From Verrucomicrobiota bacterium (GTDB taxonomy: Bacteria; Verrucomicrobiota; Kiritimatiellia; JAAZAB01), in the NCBI GenBank assembly GCA_018898455.1, contig JAHIJO010000151.1, forward strand, positions 1 through 34,890: a stretch of DNA of 34,890 nt, read 5' to 3'. The position numbers and the translations under genes are program-made. Numbering within the stretch: the first letter of the stretch is position 1; every line of letters begins with the position of its first letter. This document shows positions 8,614 to 17,534 of the stretch, piece after piece. The notes beneath the pieces were generated by a model. The model searched no databases, had not been told where the DNA came from, and saw only the letters and a list, made by a program, of their open reading frames with translations.

Positions 8614-9711
8614 ATGCAAACCTTGACACGCTTTGCGCCCTTTACCGCCACCCGATCTTTGGATTACGAAGCCTTGATCCGGAATTTGAGGCGCCAGGAA
8701 ACACCCCGGCGCGTCTTTTTCATCGAACTGTTCCAGGATCGCGGCATCGAGGATGCCATTGACTGCCAGTTTGGCGTCACCGCCGGTCTGGACCGGAATA
8801 AGCCCGAGTTTGAATGGGCGCGCGCAATAGCGATGCAGCGGTTCCTTGGGTATGAGATTGTCCACTGCGGATTGCTCAATCTACCGACCGGCGGCAGACT
8901 GACGGCGGCCGACACCGCCGTGTCTTCTCAAACGCAGGGTGACCGCAGTTGGCTCAATGAGCATAAGGGGATCATCACGAACTGGGAAGAATTCGAGAAA
9001 TACCCGTGGCCGGACGGCAAGACTTGGGATACCCATCAATTGGAATGGTTTGACAAGAATCTTCCCGACGACATGTGCATTGTTCCGCACCAGGGGCATT
9101 TCTGCGAATACCTGTGCTGGCTGATGGGCTACGAGACGCTTTGTTACGCGCTCTATGAAAAGCGGGATTTGGTCACGGCCTTGGCCCGTAGAATCCTGGA
9201 ACTGGAGGAAGCCGCTGCGCGGGTCGCGCTTCAATGCCGGCGGGTGAAGATCCTGTGGGGCAGTGACGACCTGGGATTCAAGACGGGGCTTCTCCTGAGC
9301 CCGGACGATATGCGCGAGTTTGTTCTGCCGGGGCATAAGCGATTGGCGGCGCTGGCGCACGCGGCCGGATGTCCCTATCTCCTGCACGCCTGCGGCAAGC
9401 GCGATGCGATTTTGGAGGATCTGATTGAGGACGTGAAGCTGGATGCCGTGCATTCCTGGGAAGATACCATCGAGCCGATCACGGAAGCCAAGAAGCGCTA
9501 CGGACATCGCCTGAGCCTGCTCGGAGGTATGGATGTGGATTTTCTCTGCCGGGCCTCCGAAGCTGAGATTCGGAAGCGAGTTCGGCAGACCGTGGAAATC
9601 TGTCAGCCCGGCGGGGGATTCTGCCTGGGCTCGGGGAATACGGTGGCCAACTATATCCCCATGTCAAGTTACCTGGCCATGCTCGATGAAGGCCGCAAGC
9701 TGTCCTTCTGA
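8614..9711 (+). CDS. Uroporphyrinogen decarboxylase-like (URO-D/MtaA family) protein
   Basis: The 365-residue product has the URO-D fold pattern shared by HemE and the zinc methyltransferases MtaA/CmuA. The MtaA-type zinc ligand set is visible: His258 and Cys260 in LLHACGK, and Cys337 in GFCLGSGN. This favours methyl transfer over haem synthesis. The N-terminal arginines typical of true HemE are not recognised. The ATG at 8614 has AGGAGG at 8602-8607, and the longer upstream frame overlaps the preceding gene. No corrinoid protein or partner methyltransferase lies in the window, so the methyl donor and acceptor are unknown. It closes the cluster begun by the truncated aminotransferase. Confidence 0.88.
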   Translation: MQTLTRFAPFTATRSLDYEALIRNLRRQETPRRVFFIELFQDRGIEDAIDCQFGVTAGLDRNKPEFEWARAIAMQRFLGYEIVHCGLLNLPTGGRLTAADTAVSSQTQGDRSWLNEHKGIITNWEEFEKYPWPDGKTWDTHQLEWFDKNLPDDMCIVPHQGHFCEYLCWLMGYETLCYALYEKRDLVTALARRILELEEAAARVALQCRRVKILWGSDDLGFKTGLLLSPDDMREFVLPGHKRLAALAHAAGCPYLLHACGKRDAILEDLIEDVKLDAVHSWEDTIEPITEAKKRYGHRLSLLGGMDVDFLCRASEAEIRKRVRQTVEICQPGGGFCLGSGNTVANYIPMSSYLAMLDEGRKLSF

Positions 9712-9731
9712 TATGGCATTGCCCGGCCGTA

Positions 9732-9749
9732 GTCCCGATCCGGATCGGG
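9732..9749 (+). other. Short palindrome between URO-D-like gene and GT9 gene
   Basis: Around 9733-9748 the sequence reads cccgatccggatcggg, a near-perfect palindrome about 20 nt after the URO-D stop. It has no T-run, and its role is unknown. Confidence 0.4.
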
Positions 9750-9833
9750 GCCTAATTGAATGGTATGATTCTCCGGCGGCGTATGATTACTCTTTTTATG
9801 TCGGAGGCATCGGAAGATCATGGAGATAATATC

Positions 9834-10856
9834 GTGAATATGGGACAGGCATCCAGTACCCCGCGGATATTGGTGGTCAAACTGAGCTCGCTGGGGGATC
9901 TGTTCCACGTGTTGCCGGCCGTCCATGCGCTCAAGAACAGCTTGAACGCAACGATTGATTGGGTCACGCAGGCATCCTATGTGGATCTGGTGAAATGTTT
10001 TACCGATGTGGACCGGGTGATCCCGATTCATCGCCGCGATTGGATCCGGCATTTGGCCGGCGATTTACGTGATCTTCGGACGTGCCGTTATGATGTGATC
10101 GTGGATTTTCAGGGGATTCTCAAGAGCGCCGTGGTGGCGCGCCTGGCGCGTGGTGACCGGCGCATCGGCCCATCGTTCCATCGGGAAGGCTCTTGGTTGC
10201 TGTATTCGGTTTTGGCCGGCCCTCGGAATAGACAGCGCCATGCCGTGGAGGAAAGCCTGGATATCATCCGGTATCTGCAATTACCGGTGATGCCACCAGT
10301 GTTTCCATTGTCGTTTCCACTTCAGTTGGTCAGCGAACCCGCGCCGCGTGTGGCGTTGATCCCTTTTTCACGTTGGCCGAGCAAGAACTGGCCGCTGGCG
10401 TCATTTGTGGAGCTGGGCCGGGAACTCCAGGAACAGATGGATGCATCGCTTTTTCTTCTGGGAACACCTGGTGAGTCTGCGGCTTGTGCCAAAATTGAAA
10501 AGGAACTGAAAGGACGGGTCGTTAACTTGGCGGGCAAGACGGCTTTGCCGCAATTGGGCGGCCTGTTGCAGGCCATGGATCTTGTGATATCCAATGATTC
10601 CGGGCCCATGCATATGGCGGCGGCCGCAGGCACTCCGGTATTGGCCATCTTTGGTCCAACCGATTCCCTGCGGACGGGTCCCTATGGCCCCGGTCACCGG
10701 GTGCTTAAAAGCAAATTGCGATGTCAGCCCTGTTTTTCCAGAAAATGCTCCTTTGAAGATGGTTCCTGCCTGCGCGCGGTGACCCTGGAAATGGCGGCTT
10801 CAGCGGCAATGGAAATACTGCGTGTGCATAATTCATCGAAGCGCAAGTCTTTATGA
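9834..10856 (+). CDS. Glycosyltransferase family 9 (LPS heptosyltransferase-type)
   Basis: GT9 enzymes add heptose from ADP-heptose to the LPS inner core at the inner membrane. The 340-residue protein has the N-terminal motif ILVVKLSSLGDLFHVLPAVHALK and the C-terminal donor-site motif SNDSGPMHMAAAAGTPVLAIFGPT. A late cysteine set (CQPCFSRKC, then GSCLR) is common in family members. The GTG at 9834 is chosen because GGAG at 9822-9825 lies 8 nt ahead; the ATG two codons later (9840) is the alternative. It sits downstream of the methyltransferase-like cluster and upstream of fabG. WaaC or WaaF specificity cannot be assigned; lpxD elsewhere in the window confirms a lipid A pathway. Confidence 0.9.
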   Translation: MNMGQASSTPRILVVKLSSLGDLFHVLPAVHALKNSLNATIDWVTQASYVDLVKCFTDVDRVIPIHRRDWIRHLAGDLRDLRTCRYDVIVDFQGILKSAVVARLARGDRRIGPSFHREGSWLLYSVLAGPRNRQRHAVEESLDIIRYLQLPVMPPVFPLSFPLQLVSEPAPRVALIPFSRWPSKNWPLASFVELGRELQEQMDASLFLLGTPGESAACAKIEKELKGRVVNLAGKTALPQLGGLLQAMDLVISNDSGPMHMAAAAGTPVLAIFGPTDSLRTGPYGPGHRVLKSKLRCQPCFSRKCSFEDGSCLRAVTLEMAASAAMEILRVHNSSKRKSL

Positions 10857-11013
10857 TTGTTGTTTGTTGAAATGAGCAGGGAAATATCTGTGAAAAAAAA
10901 AAGACAAACTAATGATGGACGTTTTAAGTGATATTTGTTAATTATATGCGCGTTCATCAGGTTATCCCTTGTGGTTTTCAAGTGTAAAGCCTTGATTTTG
11001 CCGGATAGACGGG

Positions 11014-11040
11014 GGACTGACGAAGGACTGACGAAGGACG
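11014..11040 (+). repeat. 11-bp tandem repeat containing the fabG ribosome-binding site
   Basis: ggactgacgaa occurs at 11014-11024 and 11025-11035 and restarts at 11036. Each junction makes a GAAGGA. The last AAGGA (11034-11038) is 7 nt before the fabG ATG, so the repeat supplies two Shine-Dalgarno-like sites. Confidence 0.7.
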
Positions 11041-11045
11041 TGTTT

Positions 11046-11789
11046 ATGCCAATATTAGAGGGGAAAGTAGCCTTGGTTACGGGAGCGGCTCGGGGCATTG
11101 GCCGGGCCATTGCAGAAAAATTTTCGGCGGAAGGCGCCGATCTGGCTTTATGTGATTTGAATAAGGATTGGCTTGCCGATACCGCCAAAGCGGTCGCGGA
11201 CAAAGGCCGCAAGGCTGCCTGTTTTGCCGCGGATGTCAGCAAGTCGGCTGACGTTCAAGCCACGGTCGATGCCGTGCAGAAAACCTTTGGGAAAATCGAT
11301 GTATTGGTCAATAACGCGGGGATTACCCGGGATGGCTTTCTTATCCGGATGTCGGAAGCGGATTGGGATGCTGTTCTGGCGGTGAATTTGAAGGGGACGT
11401 TTTTGTTTACGAAAGCTGTTTCCAAAATCATGATGAAACAGCGGTCAGGGGTGATAGTCAACGTGGCTTCGATCATTGGCATCGTCGGTAATGCTGGGCA
11501 ATGTAATTATGCAGCTTCGAAAGCCGGAGTGATTGCGTTCTCCAAGTCGGCGGCCCGGGAGTTGGCGTCACGCAACATTCGGGTGAATGCCGTGGCGCCA
11601 GGGTATATTCAAACGAAAATGACGGAAACCTTGCCGGAAGACATTCAAAAAAAGATGTTGGCGGCCATTCCCATGGCAAGGTTTGGTGTGTCGGATGACG
11701 TTGCGAACGTGGTCCTGTTTCTGGCGGGCAATTCCTCCGCCTATATGACGGGCCAAGTTCTGAGCGTCAGTGGTGGAATGGTCATGTAG
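11046..11789 (+). CDS. fabG: 3-oxoacyl-[acyl-carrier-protein] reductase
   Basis: FabG is the NADPH-dependent reductase of 3-ketoacyl-ACP in the type II fatty-acid cycle (cytoplasm). The 247-residue SDR protein shows the cofactor loop TGAARGIG (residues 12-19), the NNAG motif near 89-92 and the catalytic set Asn114, Ser142, Tyr155 and Lys159. The ATG at 11046 is used because AAGGA lies 7 nt ahead and the SDR fold starts here; a longer in-frame extension to 10935 has no homology. It is followed 23 nt later by acpP with a strong ribosome site, so they are likely co-transcribed. fabD and fabH are not adjacent. Confidence 0.96.
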   Translation: MPILEGKVALVTGAARGIGRAIAEKFSAEGADLALCDLNKDWLADTAKAVADKGRKAACFAADVSKSADVQATVDAVQKTFGKIDVLVNNAGITRDGFLIRMSEADWDAVLAVNLKGTFLFTKAVSKIMMKQRSGVIVNVASIIGIVGNAGQCNYAASKAGVIAFSKSAARELASRNIRVNAVAPGYIQTKMTETLPEDIQKKMLAAIPMARFGVSDDVANVVLFLAGNSSAYMTGQVLSVSGGMVM

Positions 11790-11812
11790 CCATAACTTAA
11801 GGAGGATAATCA

Positions 11813-12052
11813 ATGGCGCTTGAAGATAAAGTCAAGGAAATCATCGTGGAACAGTTGGGGGTCAATGCGGAACAAGTGACGCCTGAAGCTTCGTTCATTG
11901 AAGATCTGGGCGCGGATTCGCTTGATACCGTCGAACTGGTCATGGCGTTTGAGGAGGAATTCGGCGCTGAAATTCCAGATGAAGATGCGGAAAAATTGCA
12001 GACCGTCGGCGCTGTGATCAATTACTTGAAGGAAAAAGGGTTTGGCGATTAA
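11813..12052 (+). CDS. acpP: Acyl carrier protein
   Basis: This 79-residue acidic helical protein carries growing acyl chains. The phosphopantetheine attachment site is Ser36 in [10 protein letters not shown], within the canonical ACP signature. The ribosome site AAGGAGG (11799-11805) lies 7 nt ahead of the ATG. Downstream is a strong hairpin before fabF. The acyl chains also feed LpxD, encoded on the other strand of this window. Confidence 0.98.
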   Translation: MALEDKVKEIIVEQLGVNAEQVTPEASFIEDLGADSLDTVELVMAFEEEFGAEIPDEDAEKLQTVGAVINYLKEKGFGD

Positions 12053-12067
12053 GCCCTGATGATGTGG

Positions 12068-12105
12068 AAAGGCCGAGGATGCGGAGTGTTCCCGCCTCGG
12101 CCTTT
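12068..12105 (+). terminator. Hairpin between acpP and fabF
   Basis: AAAGGCCGAGG (12068-12078) pairs perfectly with CCTCGGCCTTT (12095-12105), and the right arm ends in TTT. It lies 15 nt after the acpP stop. It probably attenuates transcription so that acpP is made in excess over fabF. Confidence 0.75.
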
Positions 12106-12145
12106 CAATCATTTCCTCGATACCTCGTTGTCGGCAGGAGTCATT

Positions 12146-13381
12146 ATGCGAAAAGTGGTCATTACTGGATTGGGACTTGTCAGTCCTCTGGGCTGTGACG
12201 AATCCCTGTTCTGGCAGCGGATCGTTTCGGGCCAGTCCGGCATTCGGCGCATTCAACAGTTCGATGTTACCTCTTATCCGTGCCAGATTGCCGGGGAGGT
12301 GGTGGAATTCAACCTGGACGCCTTCATGCCCAAGAAGGATCAGCGCCGGTCGGACCCGTATTCCCATTATGCTATTGGGGCGGCAAAAATGGCTATTGCC
12401 TGTTCTGGACTTGATATGAGCCATGAGGATCCTTGCCGGGCCGGCGTGATCGTCGGATCCGGCATCGGCGGCCTGCAGACCCTGCAGACCCAGCACACGA
12501 TCCTCAAGGAAAAAGGACCCTCCCGTTGCAGTCCCTATATGATTCTCCAGATGATCAGTAATATGGCCGCCGGTCTGATTGCCATTGAATATCAGTTCAA
12601 GGGCCCCAATTTCTCGGTGGTGTCGGCCTGTGCCACTGCCGCCCATGCCATCGGCGAGGCGTTGCGGACCATCCAGCATGGCGATGCTGATATCATGGTT
12701 GCCGGCGGTTCCGATGCCAGCGTGTGTGAACTTGGCTTTGCGGGATTTTGCGCCTTGAAAGCGCTCAGCACCCGCAATGACGAGCCCCAGAAAGCCAGCC
12801 GCCCGTTCGACCTGAACCGTGACGGGTTCGTCATGTCCGAAGGCGCTGGTATTCTCGTGTTGGAGGAATTGGAACACGCGCGTCAGCGCGGGGCGCCGGT
12901 GTATTGCGAACTGTCCGGGTACGGGGCCACCTGTGACGCCTTTCACGAGACGGCGCCGTCAGCGGATGGAGAGGGCGCCGCCCGGTCCATGCAATTGGCC
13001 ATGGCGGAATCCCAGACCAATCCCGCGGGCGTGGATTATATAAATGCCCACGGTACCAGTACGTCGTTGAATGATAAGTGTGAAACCCTCTCGATCAAGA
13101 AGGCGTTTGGCGCGGAACAGGCCCATAAGGTCATGATCAGTTCCACCAAATCCATGACCGGTCACCTGCTGGGCGCCGCCGGCGGTGTCGAAGCGGCGAT
13201 CTGCGCCCTGGCTATCAAACATGGCGTGGTGCCGGCGACGATCAATTACGAGACCCCGGATCCGGACTGCGACCTGGATTACGTTCCCAACACGGCCCGG
13301 GAAAAGAAAATTAGCGTAGCACTCAGCAATTCCCTCGGATTCGGCGGCCATAACGCCACCCTGGCCTTCCGGGCAATCTGA
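12146..13381 (+). CDS. fabF: 3-oxoacyl-[acyl-carrier-protein] synthase II
   Basis: FabF is the condensing enzyme that elongates acyl-ACP with malonyl-ACP. The 411-residue protein carries the Cys-His-His triad: Cys162 in VSACATAAHAIG, His302 in NAHGTST and His340 in KSMTGHLLGAAGG. The conserved C-terminal NSLGFGGHNATL is present. The ATG at 12146 has AGGAG at 12136-12140. The length matches KAS II rather than KAS III. It is last in the fabG-acpP-fabF group and is closed by a large inverted repeat. Confidence 0.97.
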   Translation: MRKVVITGLGLVSPLGCDESLFWQRIVSGQSGIRRIQQFDVTSYPCQIAGEVVEFNLDAFMPKKDQRRSDPYSHYAIGAAKMAIACSGLDMSHEDPCRAGVIVGSGIGGLQTLQTQHTILKEKGPSRCSPYMILQMISNMAAGLIAIEYQFKGPNFSVVSACATAAHAIGEALRTIQHGDADIMVAGGSDASVCELGFAGFCALKALSTRNDEPQKASRPFDLNRDGFVMSEGAGILVLEELEHARQRGAPVYCELSGYGATCDAFHETAPSADGEGAARSMQLAMAESQTNPAGVDYINAHGTSTSLNDKCETLSIKKAFGAEQAHKVMISSTKSMTGHLLGAAGGVEAAICALAIKHGVVPATINYETPDPDCDLDYVPNTAREKKISVALSNSLGFGGHNATLAFRAI

Positions 13382-13459
13382 GTCTGCGCTTGCGTTGGCC
13401 GATTTGCCCGGCAAAGGCCATCCGGCTTATTCTTGGTTGACCTTGTTTTGCAGCTCTAT

Positions 13460-13502
13460 CCCGGATTTTTCACAGGCAGCCTTCGCCTGTGAAAAATCCG
13501 GG
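13460..13502. terminator. Bidirectional terminator between convergent fabF and permease gene
   Basis: An 18-bp perfect inverted repeat has arms at 13460-13477 and 13485-13502 and a 7-nt loop. The arms contain a run of five T/A, so a U-rich segment exists on either strand. It sits in the 129-bp gap between two converging genes. Confidence 0.8.
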
Positions 13503-13510
13503 CAGTGAGC

Positions 13511-14635
13511 TCAGCATGGCTGACGGTCCGCGTTTTCATCCGCCAGAGTGTCATCCTTCCTGGTCAGAATGCTGAGGATGTAATACCCGATCGGCACGCC
13601 GACCACCATACCCCAGATACCGAAAAAACGTTCCCCAATCAGAAGGAGAATCAGGACCAGGATCGGATGGATATGCAGGATATTGGATGTGATCTTCGGG
13701 TTAAGCACATACGCCTCAAAGCCGTGAACGATGGCAATAAGAATAATCAGCTTCAATACCAGGACCAACCCTCCAACCTGCAGTCCGAAAATCAGAATCG
13801 GAATGGAACTCAGGAAGGTTCCAAGAATGGGAATGAACCCGCAAAAGAAGACCACGGTCGAGAGTAGGGCAATATTGGGCACGTCGAAGACCCAAAGTCC
13901 GATAGCCGTAATCAGTGTGTTGCAGGTGGCGATGATGACCTGGGCGCGGAAGGCCTTGCCCAGGACATCGGCGAAGGCCAGGAGATGCGGCGCGGCGCCC
14001 AGATAGAACGATCGGATGGGGCTTTGCTCCAGTTCCTTGACTTTCTCGACGATCCGCTGCCAATCCATGACCAGGATGAAAGAAAAGATGATGGCCAGAA
14101 ACAGCGAAATCAGGATCTTCCAGCCGAGCTTGACGATGAAAAGCAGGCTTTCCAGTACCCGGGGCAGGGCGGCGGTCACGGCTTTGGTGGCCTCCGCCTT
14201 CATGGCTTCCATCAGCGAGGTGTATTCCGATGATCCGATGACGGCTTGCGCTTTTTGTTCTCCCACGATATTGATCACAATTTTCTCGGCGAAGCGGTTG
14301 ATCTTTTCCCGGGTTTGTTGATCGCCATCGCCGGCGAAATCGGCGATGATCTGATTTGACTCAACGATGAGCTTCGGCCCTATCCAGGCGCCGACCGTTC
14401 CCAGCAGACTCACAAACAGCAGGAAAACCATCACCGTGGTCATCCGGTAGTTCAAGCCCAGTCGCTTCACGGTCCATTGTACGAGGCTCTTGGTGATATA
14501 GGTGATCAGGAATGTCTCGAAGATCAGTAGGAAGAATGGCTTCAAGAGATAGAAGAGGCCGATGAGGATTGCCCAGAGGACCATCGGCTCCCAATTGTTC
14601 CAGAAAAATTTTTTGACGCCGGACCCTTTAAACAT
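13511..14635 (-). CDS. AI-2E family transporter (PerM-like membrane protein)
   Basis: The 374-residue integral membrane protein has the PF01594 layout: two N-terminal hydrophobic helices (FKGSGV, then MVLWAILIGLFYLLKPFFL), a charged soluble section near residues 95-160, then about five helices including FFCGFIPILGTFLSSIP and the late LLLIGERFFGIWGMVVGVPIGY motif. Members export small molecules or act as Na+/H+ antiporters, and the substrate is unknown here. The start at 14635 is chosen because GGGGA precedes it and the family begins at this point; the longer upstream frame is unlikely. It is divergent from the protease-kinase fusion gene. Confidence 0.88.
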   Translation of the reverse strand: MFKGSGVKKFFWNNWEPMVLWAILIGLFYLLKPFFLLIFETFLITYITKSLVQWTVKRLGLNYRMTTVMVFLLFVSLLGTVGAWIGPKLIVESNQIIADFAGDGDQQTREKINRFAEKIVINIVGEQKAQAVIGSSEYTSLMEAMKAEATKAVTAALPRVLESLLFIVKLGWKILISLFLAIIFSFILVMDWQRIVEKVKELEQSPIRSFYLGAAPHLLAFADVLGKAFRAQVIIATCNTLITAIGLWVFDVPNIALLSTVVFFCGFIPILGTFLSSIPILIFGLQVGGLVLVLKLIILIAIVHGFEAYVLNPKITSNILHIHPILVLILLLIGERFFGIWGMVVGVPIGYYILSILTRKDDTLADENADRQPC

Positions 14636-14746
14636 ACTCAATTCCCCGGGGTATCTGGTGGCATAAACATTTGTTTCCGAAGGGAATGTTGCCCGACGAC
14701 TGCAGCGACTGCAAGAGAAAAGTGCAGGCTTTGGCAATGGGTCAGA

Positions 14747-14815
14747 GGCCTCGCCCTACCCGGAAAATCAAGCGGTAGCATTCCGAAGGTAGGGCGAGGC
14801 TTCTAGCCGAGTCGT
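14747..14815. repeat. REP-like inverted repeat between divergent genes
   Basis: GCCTCGCCCTACC (14748-14760) is complementary to GGTAGGGCGAGGC (14788-14800), with further partial pairing inside (CGGAA/TTCCG). The spacer is about 27 nt. The right arm runs on into TTCTAGCCGAG. GC-rich GTAGGGCGAGGC units are, from memory, frequent dispersed repeats in some PVC genomes; that part is not verifiable here. Confidence 0.6.
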
Positions 14816-14826
14816 CCGTTTGTGTC

Positions 14827-16557
14827 ATGACGCTGCCTGTGCCTGGAGACTTGTTAATTGTCCTGAATCCCGGTATGGTCTGGCCGATGGACACACCCAT
14901 CCATAAACAAATCCCCTTGTCATTCCTGGAAGCCATTGGCCTGAGCGTGTTGTTCCTTACCGTCGGCGTCTGGGGTGCCGCCGTGACGACCATGGCGCTG
15001 ATGGCCCTGGTCCAGCACATCGGCGGAGCGTTCAGCGCCTATCTGATGGAGACCGGCGCCGACCGGGTCATGCGGCGCTGTCTGATGGGGTGGGCCGCGC
15101 TGTTTATCATCGTTTTACTCAAACGGGCCGGGTGGCGGGGGTGGCGGGACTGTGGGTTTTCGATCCGGGATCCCGAGGTGTCGGCGTATCCTGTGTGGGG
15201 ATATGTCCTTGTCGGCATCAGCCTGGGCTTGATCACGATGGGAGGCCTGAGCCTGATGACATTGCTCCTGGATTTGCGCGTTGTGACGCCCGTGGCCATG
15301 GTCTCGGAGGGCATAAGGCGGGCCATTTCCTTTATCGGTTCCGGTATTGCCGTGGCCGTGATCGAGGAAACAGTGTGCCGTGGTATGCTCTTCCGGGTCC
15401 TGGCTCGCAACTGGAGCAAATGGCCGGCGGCGTTGCTGACCAGTGCGCTGTTTGCCCTGGCCCATTTTCTCAGTCCTGATCCCCAGTCTTTTCATGGGGC
15501 GTCGTTCTTTCAAAGCAGCATCAATGTTTATATTTCAACCTATACCGTGACTGACTTAACCCCGGCCAACCTGAGGACATTTGTTAATTTAACCTTACTG
15601 GGCATCCTTTTCAGCGGATTTGTCGTCAGAACGCGGACGATCTGGCTGAGCATTGGATTGCATGCCGCTTGGGTATGGGGCATAAAATTCTTTCATTTGT
15701 GGACCGCGGCGGCGCCCAATGTTGCACCGACACTATGGCTGGGCCAAAGAAGCGATTTCATGGATTCCTTGGCGGTGACTGGGATGATGGTCGTGTTGAT
15801 CGCCTGGGCCTTCAGCCGCCCGCGAAGGGTGGGGAGCGTCATGCGTCATCAGGATTTGTGCTGGCGCGTTCTGCCGGCGGAACGCGAATCCCTGCTGGGT
15901 TGGCTTAATCAGTATTATGACAACGGTGGCTTGAAAAAAGGAGTTGTCTTAAAAGATCATGACGGTTCCCGGGTCATGGCACAGGCGGGGCGGGTCTTGA
16001 AATTCTATGAATTAAAACAAGGCTGGGCGGGGGTCCGGTTTGCAATCCGTCCGTCCCGGGCCAGGCGGGCTTTCCTGCTTGGCCGGGACCTGCGGGCGTT
16101 GGGCATTCCCACGCCCCGCCCTATGGCCTGGATGGTCAGCCGCCGGTTTGGGCTTCTCCAGGCTGAAGCCCTTATCATTGTGGAAGCGATTGGAGCCGAG
16201 CCGTTGACGGATTGGTTGCTGCGGAATGCTGGCGATCCTTCGGTGCGCGCCGGAGTCATGGCGGCCTATGGCCGCCTGACAGCGATGGTGCATCAGGCCG
16301 GCTATTCCAACCGGGATATGAAGCATGACAACGTCATGTGTTCCATCAGTAACCCTGTGATCCTGCAGGTCATTGATCTTGATGGTATGCGCCACTTGTA
16401 TTGGATTTCCCGGAGGAGGGCCGGGCGTGATCTGATGCGGGTGGGAAAGTCTCTGGCTTCGCTGGGCTGGTCCGGGGAGGCCGATGTCCGCGCGTTTTTT
16501 GACGCCTACAATGCCGGCGTGCCGCCGCGCCTGCGCCGCCACGTCTTCCCGTTGTAA
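14827..16557 (+). CDS. CPBP-family intramembrane protease fused to a Kdo/WaaP-type kinase domain
   Basis: The 576-residue protein has two parts. Residues ~30-330 are multi-pass membrane sequence with the CPBP/CAAX-protease motifs: Glu180-Glu181-x3-Arg185 (EETVCR), FALAHF with His213, and GLHAAWVWG with His279. Residues ~345-576 resemble the lipopolysaccharide kinase (Kdo/WaaP) family, with a Lys in VLKFYE (392), the catalytic-loop-like SNRDMKHDN (Asp497, Asn502) and a metal motif VIDLDG (Asp517). All key residues look intact in both halves. The start is uncertain: ATG at 14827, 14875 and 14887 all lack a strong ribosome site. No partner overlaps it. LPS-core phosphorylation linked to membrane proteolysis is inference. 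Confidence 0.82.
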   Translation: MTLPVPGDLLIVLNPGMVWPMDTPIHKQIPLSFLEAIGLSVLFLTVGVWGAAVTTMALMALVQHIGGAFSAYLMETGADRVMRRCLMGWAALFIIVLLKRAGWRGWRDCGFSIRDPEVSAYPVWGYVLVGISLGLITMGGLSLMTLLLDLRVVTPVAMVSEGIRRAISFIGSGIAVAVIEETVCRGMLFRVLARNWSKWPAALLTSALFALAHFLSPDPQSFHGASFFQSSINVYISTYTVTDLTPANLRTFVNLTLLGILFSGFVVRTRTIWLSIGLHAAWVWGIKFFHLWTAAAPNVAPTLWLGQRSDFMDSLAVTGMMVVLIAWAFSRPRRVGSVMRHQDLCWRVLPAERESLLGWLNQYYDNGGLKKGVVLKDHDGSRVMAQAGRVLKFYELKQGWAGVRFAIRPSRARRAFLLGRDLRALGIPTPRPMAWMVSRRFGLLQAEALIIVEAIGAEPLTDWLLRNAGDPSVRAGVMAAYGRLTAMVHQAGYSNRDMKHDNVMCSISNPVILQVIDLDGMRHLYWISRRRAGRDLMRVGKSLASLGWSGEADVRAFFDAYNAGVPPRLRRHVFPL

Positions 16558-16606
16558 CGAATGTTAGCGTTGACTCTTTCGTCAAACCGGAATTTTCTTT
16601 CCAAAT

Positions 16607-17491
16607 TCAGAGACCGAGGCCGAATAGTTGGTTTGCGGTGCGCCAACTTATGTTCTCGAACGAGGCATCCGAGATTCGACCGTCGGCATGTGATGTGCGC
16701 AGGTACTCCGCGTGCTGATGGTTATTCGACGGGTCACAGATGTCCGTCCCGAACAGAATGCGGTCGCTGAATCGCTCCATGAATGACCAGCCGTATTCCG
16801 GATCGCGGGTGAGGCCGTTATAGCCGCTGGCTGCATCCCAACCGCAGTACAGGTTCGGGTACGTATTCATCAACCTGGGCAGTGCGCCACCGGGAACAAT
16901 CGGTCCCTTGGGATACGTGTTGCGGTTCTCAGTGGTCACATCCCCGCTGATCTCCGCCCAGAAGGGCTGGGAATGCCCGATGAATACCAGCTTGGGAAAA
17001 GCTGCCAGTGACGCATCGAGTCCGGCCATTCCAACCGTGTCAATAAGCCCGTAACAGGCAAAGCGTTTCGGTGCGACGTGAAAAAGCACCGGTAATTCAC
17101 AGCGTTCGCAGTGTCGAAACAGATTCTGCACCAGCGGATCGCCGAATTCGAGGTTGGCGGTGATTTCCCCCACACCCAGACAACCGCGCCCCTTGTAGTA
17201 ATTCAGGTGGAAGGAGAGATCGGCGTCCGGCGAATTGGATCCGTCCCGCGGATCAACATTGCAGAAGGGATGGAAACGATTGGGATAGGTCTCGCAGACC
17301 TCGATGACATCCTCGGAGGTCACCTGCTGATAACTGCATTCAGGGCTCGATGACGGCAGGAGAATACCCCTCTCAACACCCGTTCGATCCATCATCCCGA
17401 TCAGTTCCTCAGGCGTCGCAAAGTTCTCCCCTGCTGCATTGCGCGGCAAACCCTTGCGTCGAGCCGTGTGCAGATGCGCATCAATAAACAT
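16607..17491 (-). CDS. Amidohydrolase family protein
   Basis: This 294-residue PF04909-type TIM-barrel hydrolase has the full metal set: DAHLHT (His6, His8), LFHVAP (His138), GHSQPFW (His173) and FGTDICDP (Asp250). The GEITANL strand near residue 108 carries the Glu often seen in this group. It is a third amidohydrolase in the window and appears distant from the 6970/7754 pair. An AGGAAAGGAACGGA stretch precedes the ATG. It follows the DUF2341/LamG genes on the same strand, 43 nt away, and converges with the protease-kinase gene. The substrate is unknown. Confidence 0.88.
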   Translation of the reverse strand: MFIDAHLHTARRKGLPRNAAGENFATPEELIGMMDRTGVERGILLPSSSPECSYQQVTSEDVIEVCETYPNRFHPFCNVDPRDGSNSPDADLSFHLNYYKGRGCLGVGEITANLEFGDPLVQNLFRHCERCELPVLFHVAPKRFACYGLIDTVGMAGLDASLAAFPKLVFIGHSQPFWAEISGDVTTENRNTYPKGPIVPGGALPRLMNTYPNLYCGWDAASGYNGLTRDPEYGWSFMERFSDRILFGTDICDPSNNHQHAEYLRTSHADGRISDASFENISWRTANQLFGLGL

Positions 17492-17534
17492 GATTCCGTT
17501 CCTTTCCTGGGCGCTCTCGAAATCGTAATATGAT

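Noticed and set aside
8614..9711. True HemE uroporphyrinogen decarboxylase of haem synthesis
   Set aside because: The zinc ligand set H-x-C...C and the gene context fit the MtaA-like methyltransferase branch better; no haem genes are nearby.
11810..12946. 378-codon minus-strand open frame opposite acpP/fabF
   Set aside because: It spans two real plus-strand genes and a terminator; shadow frame.
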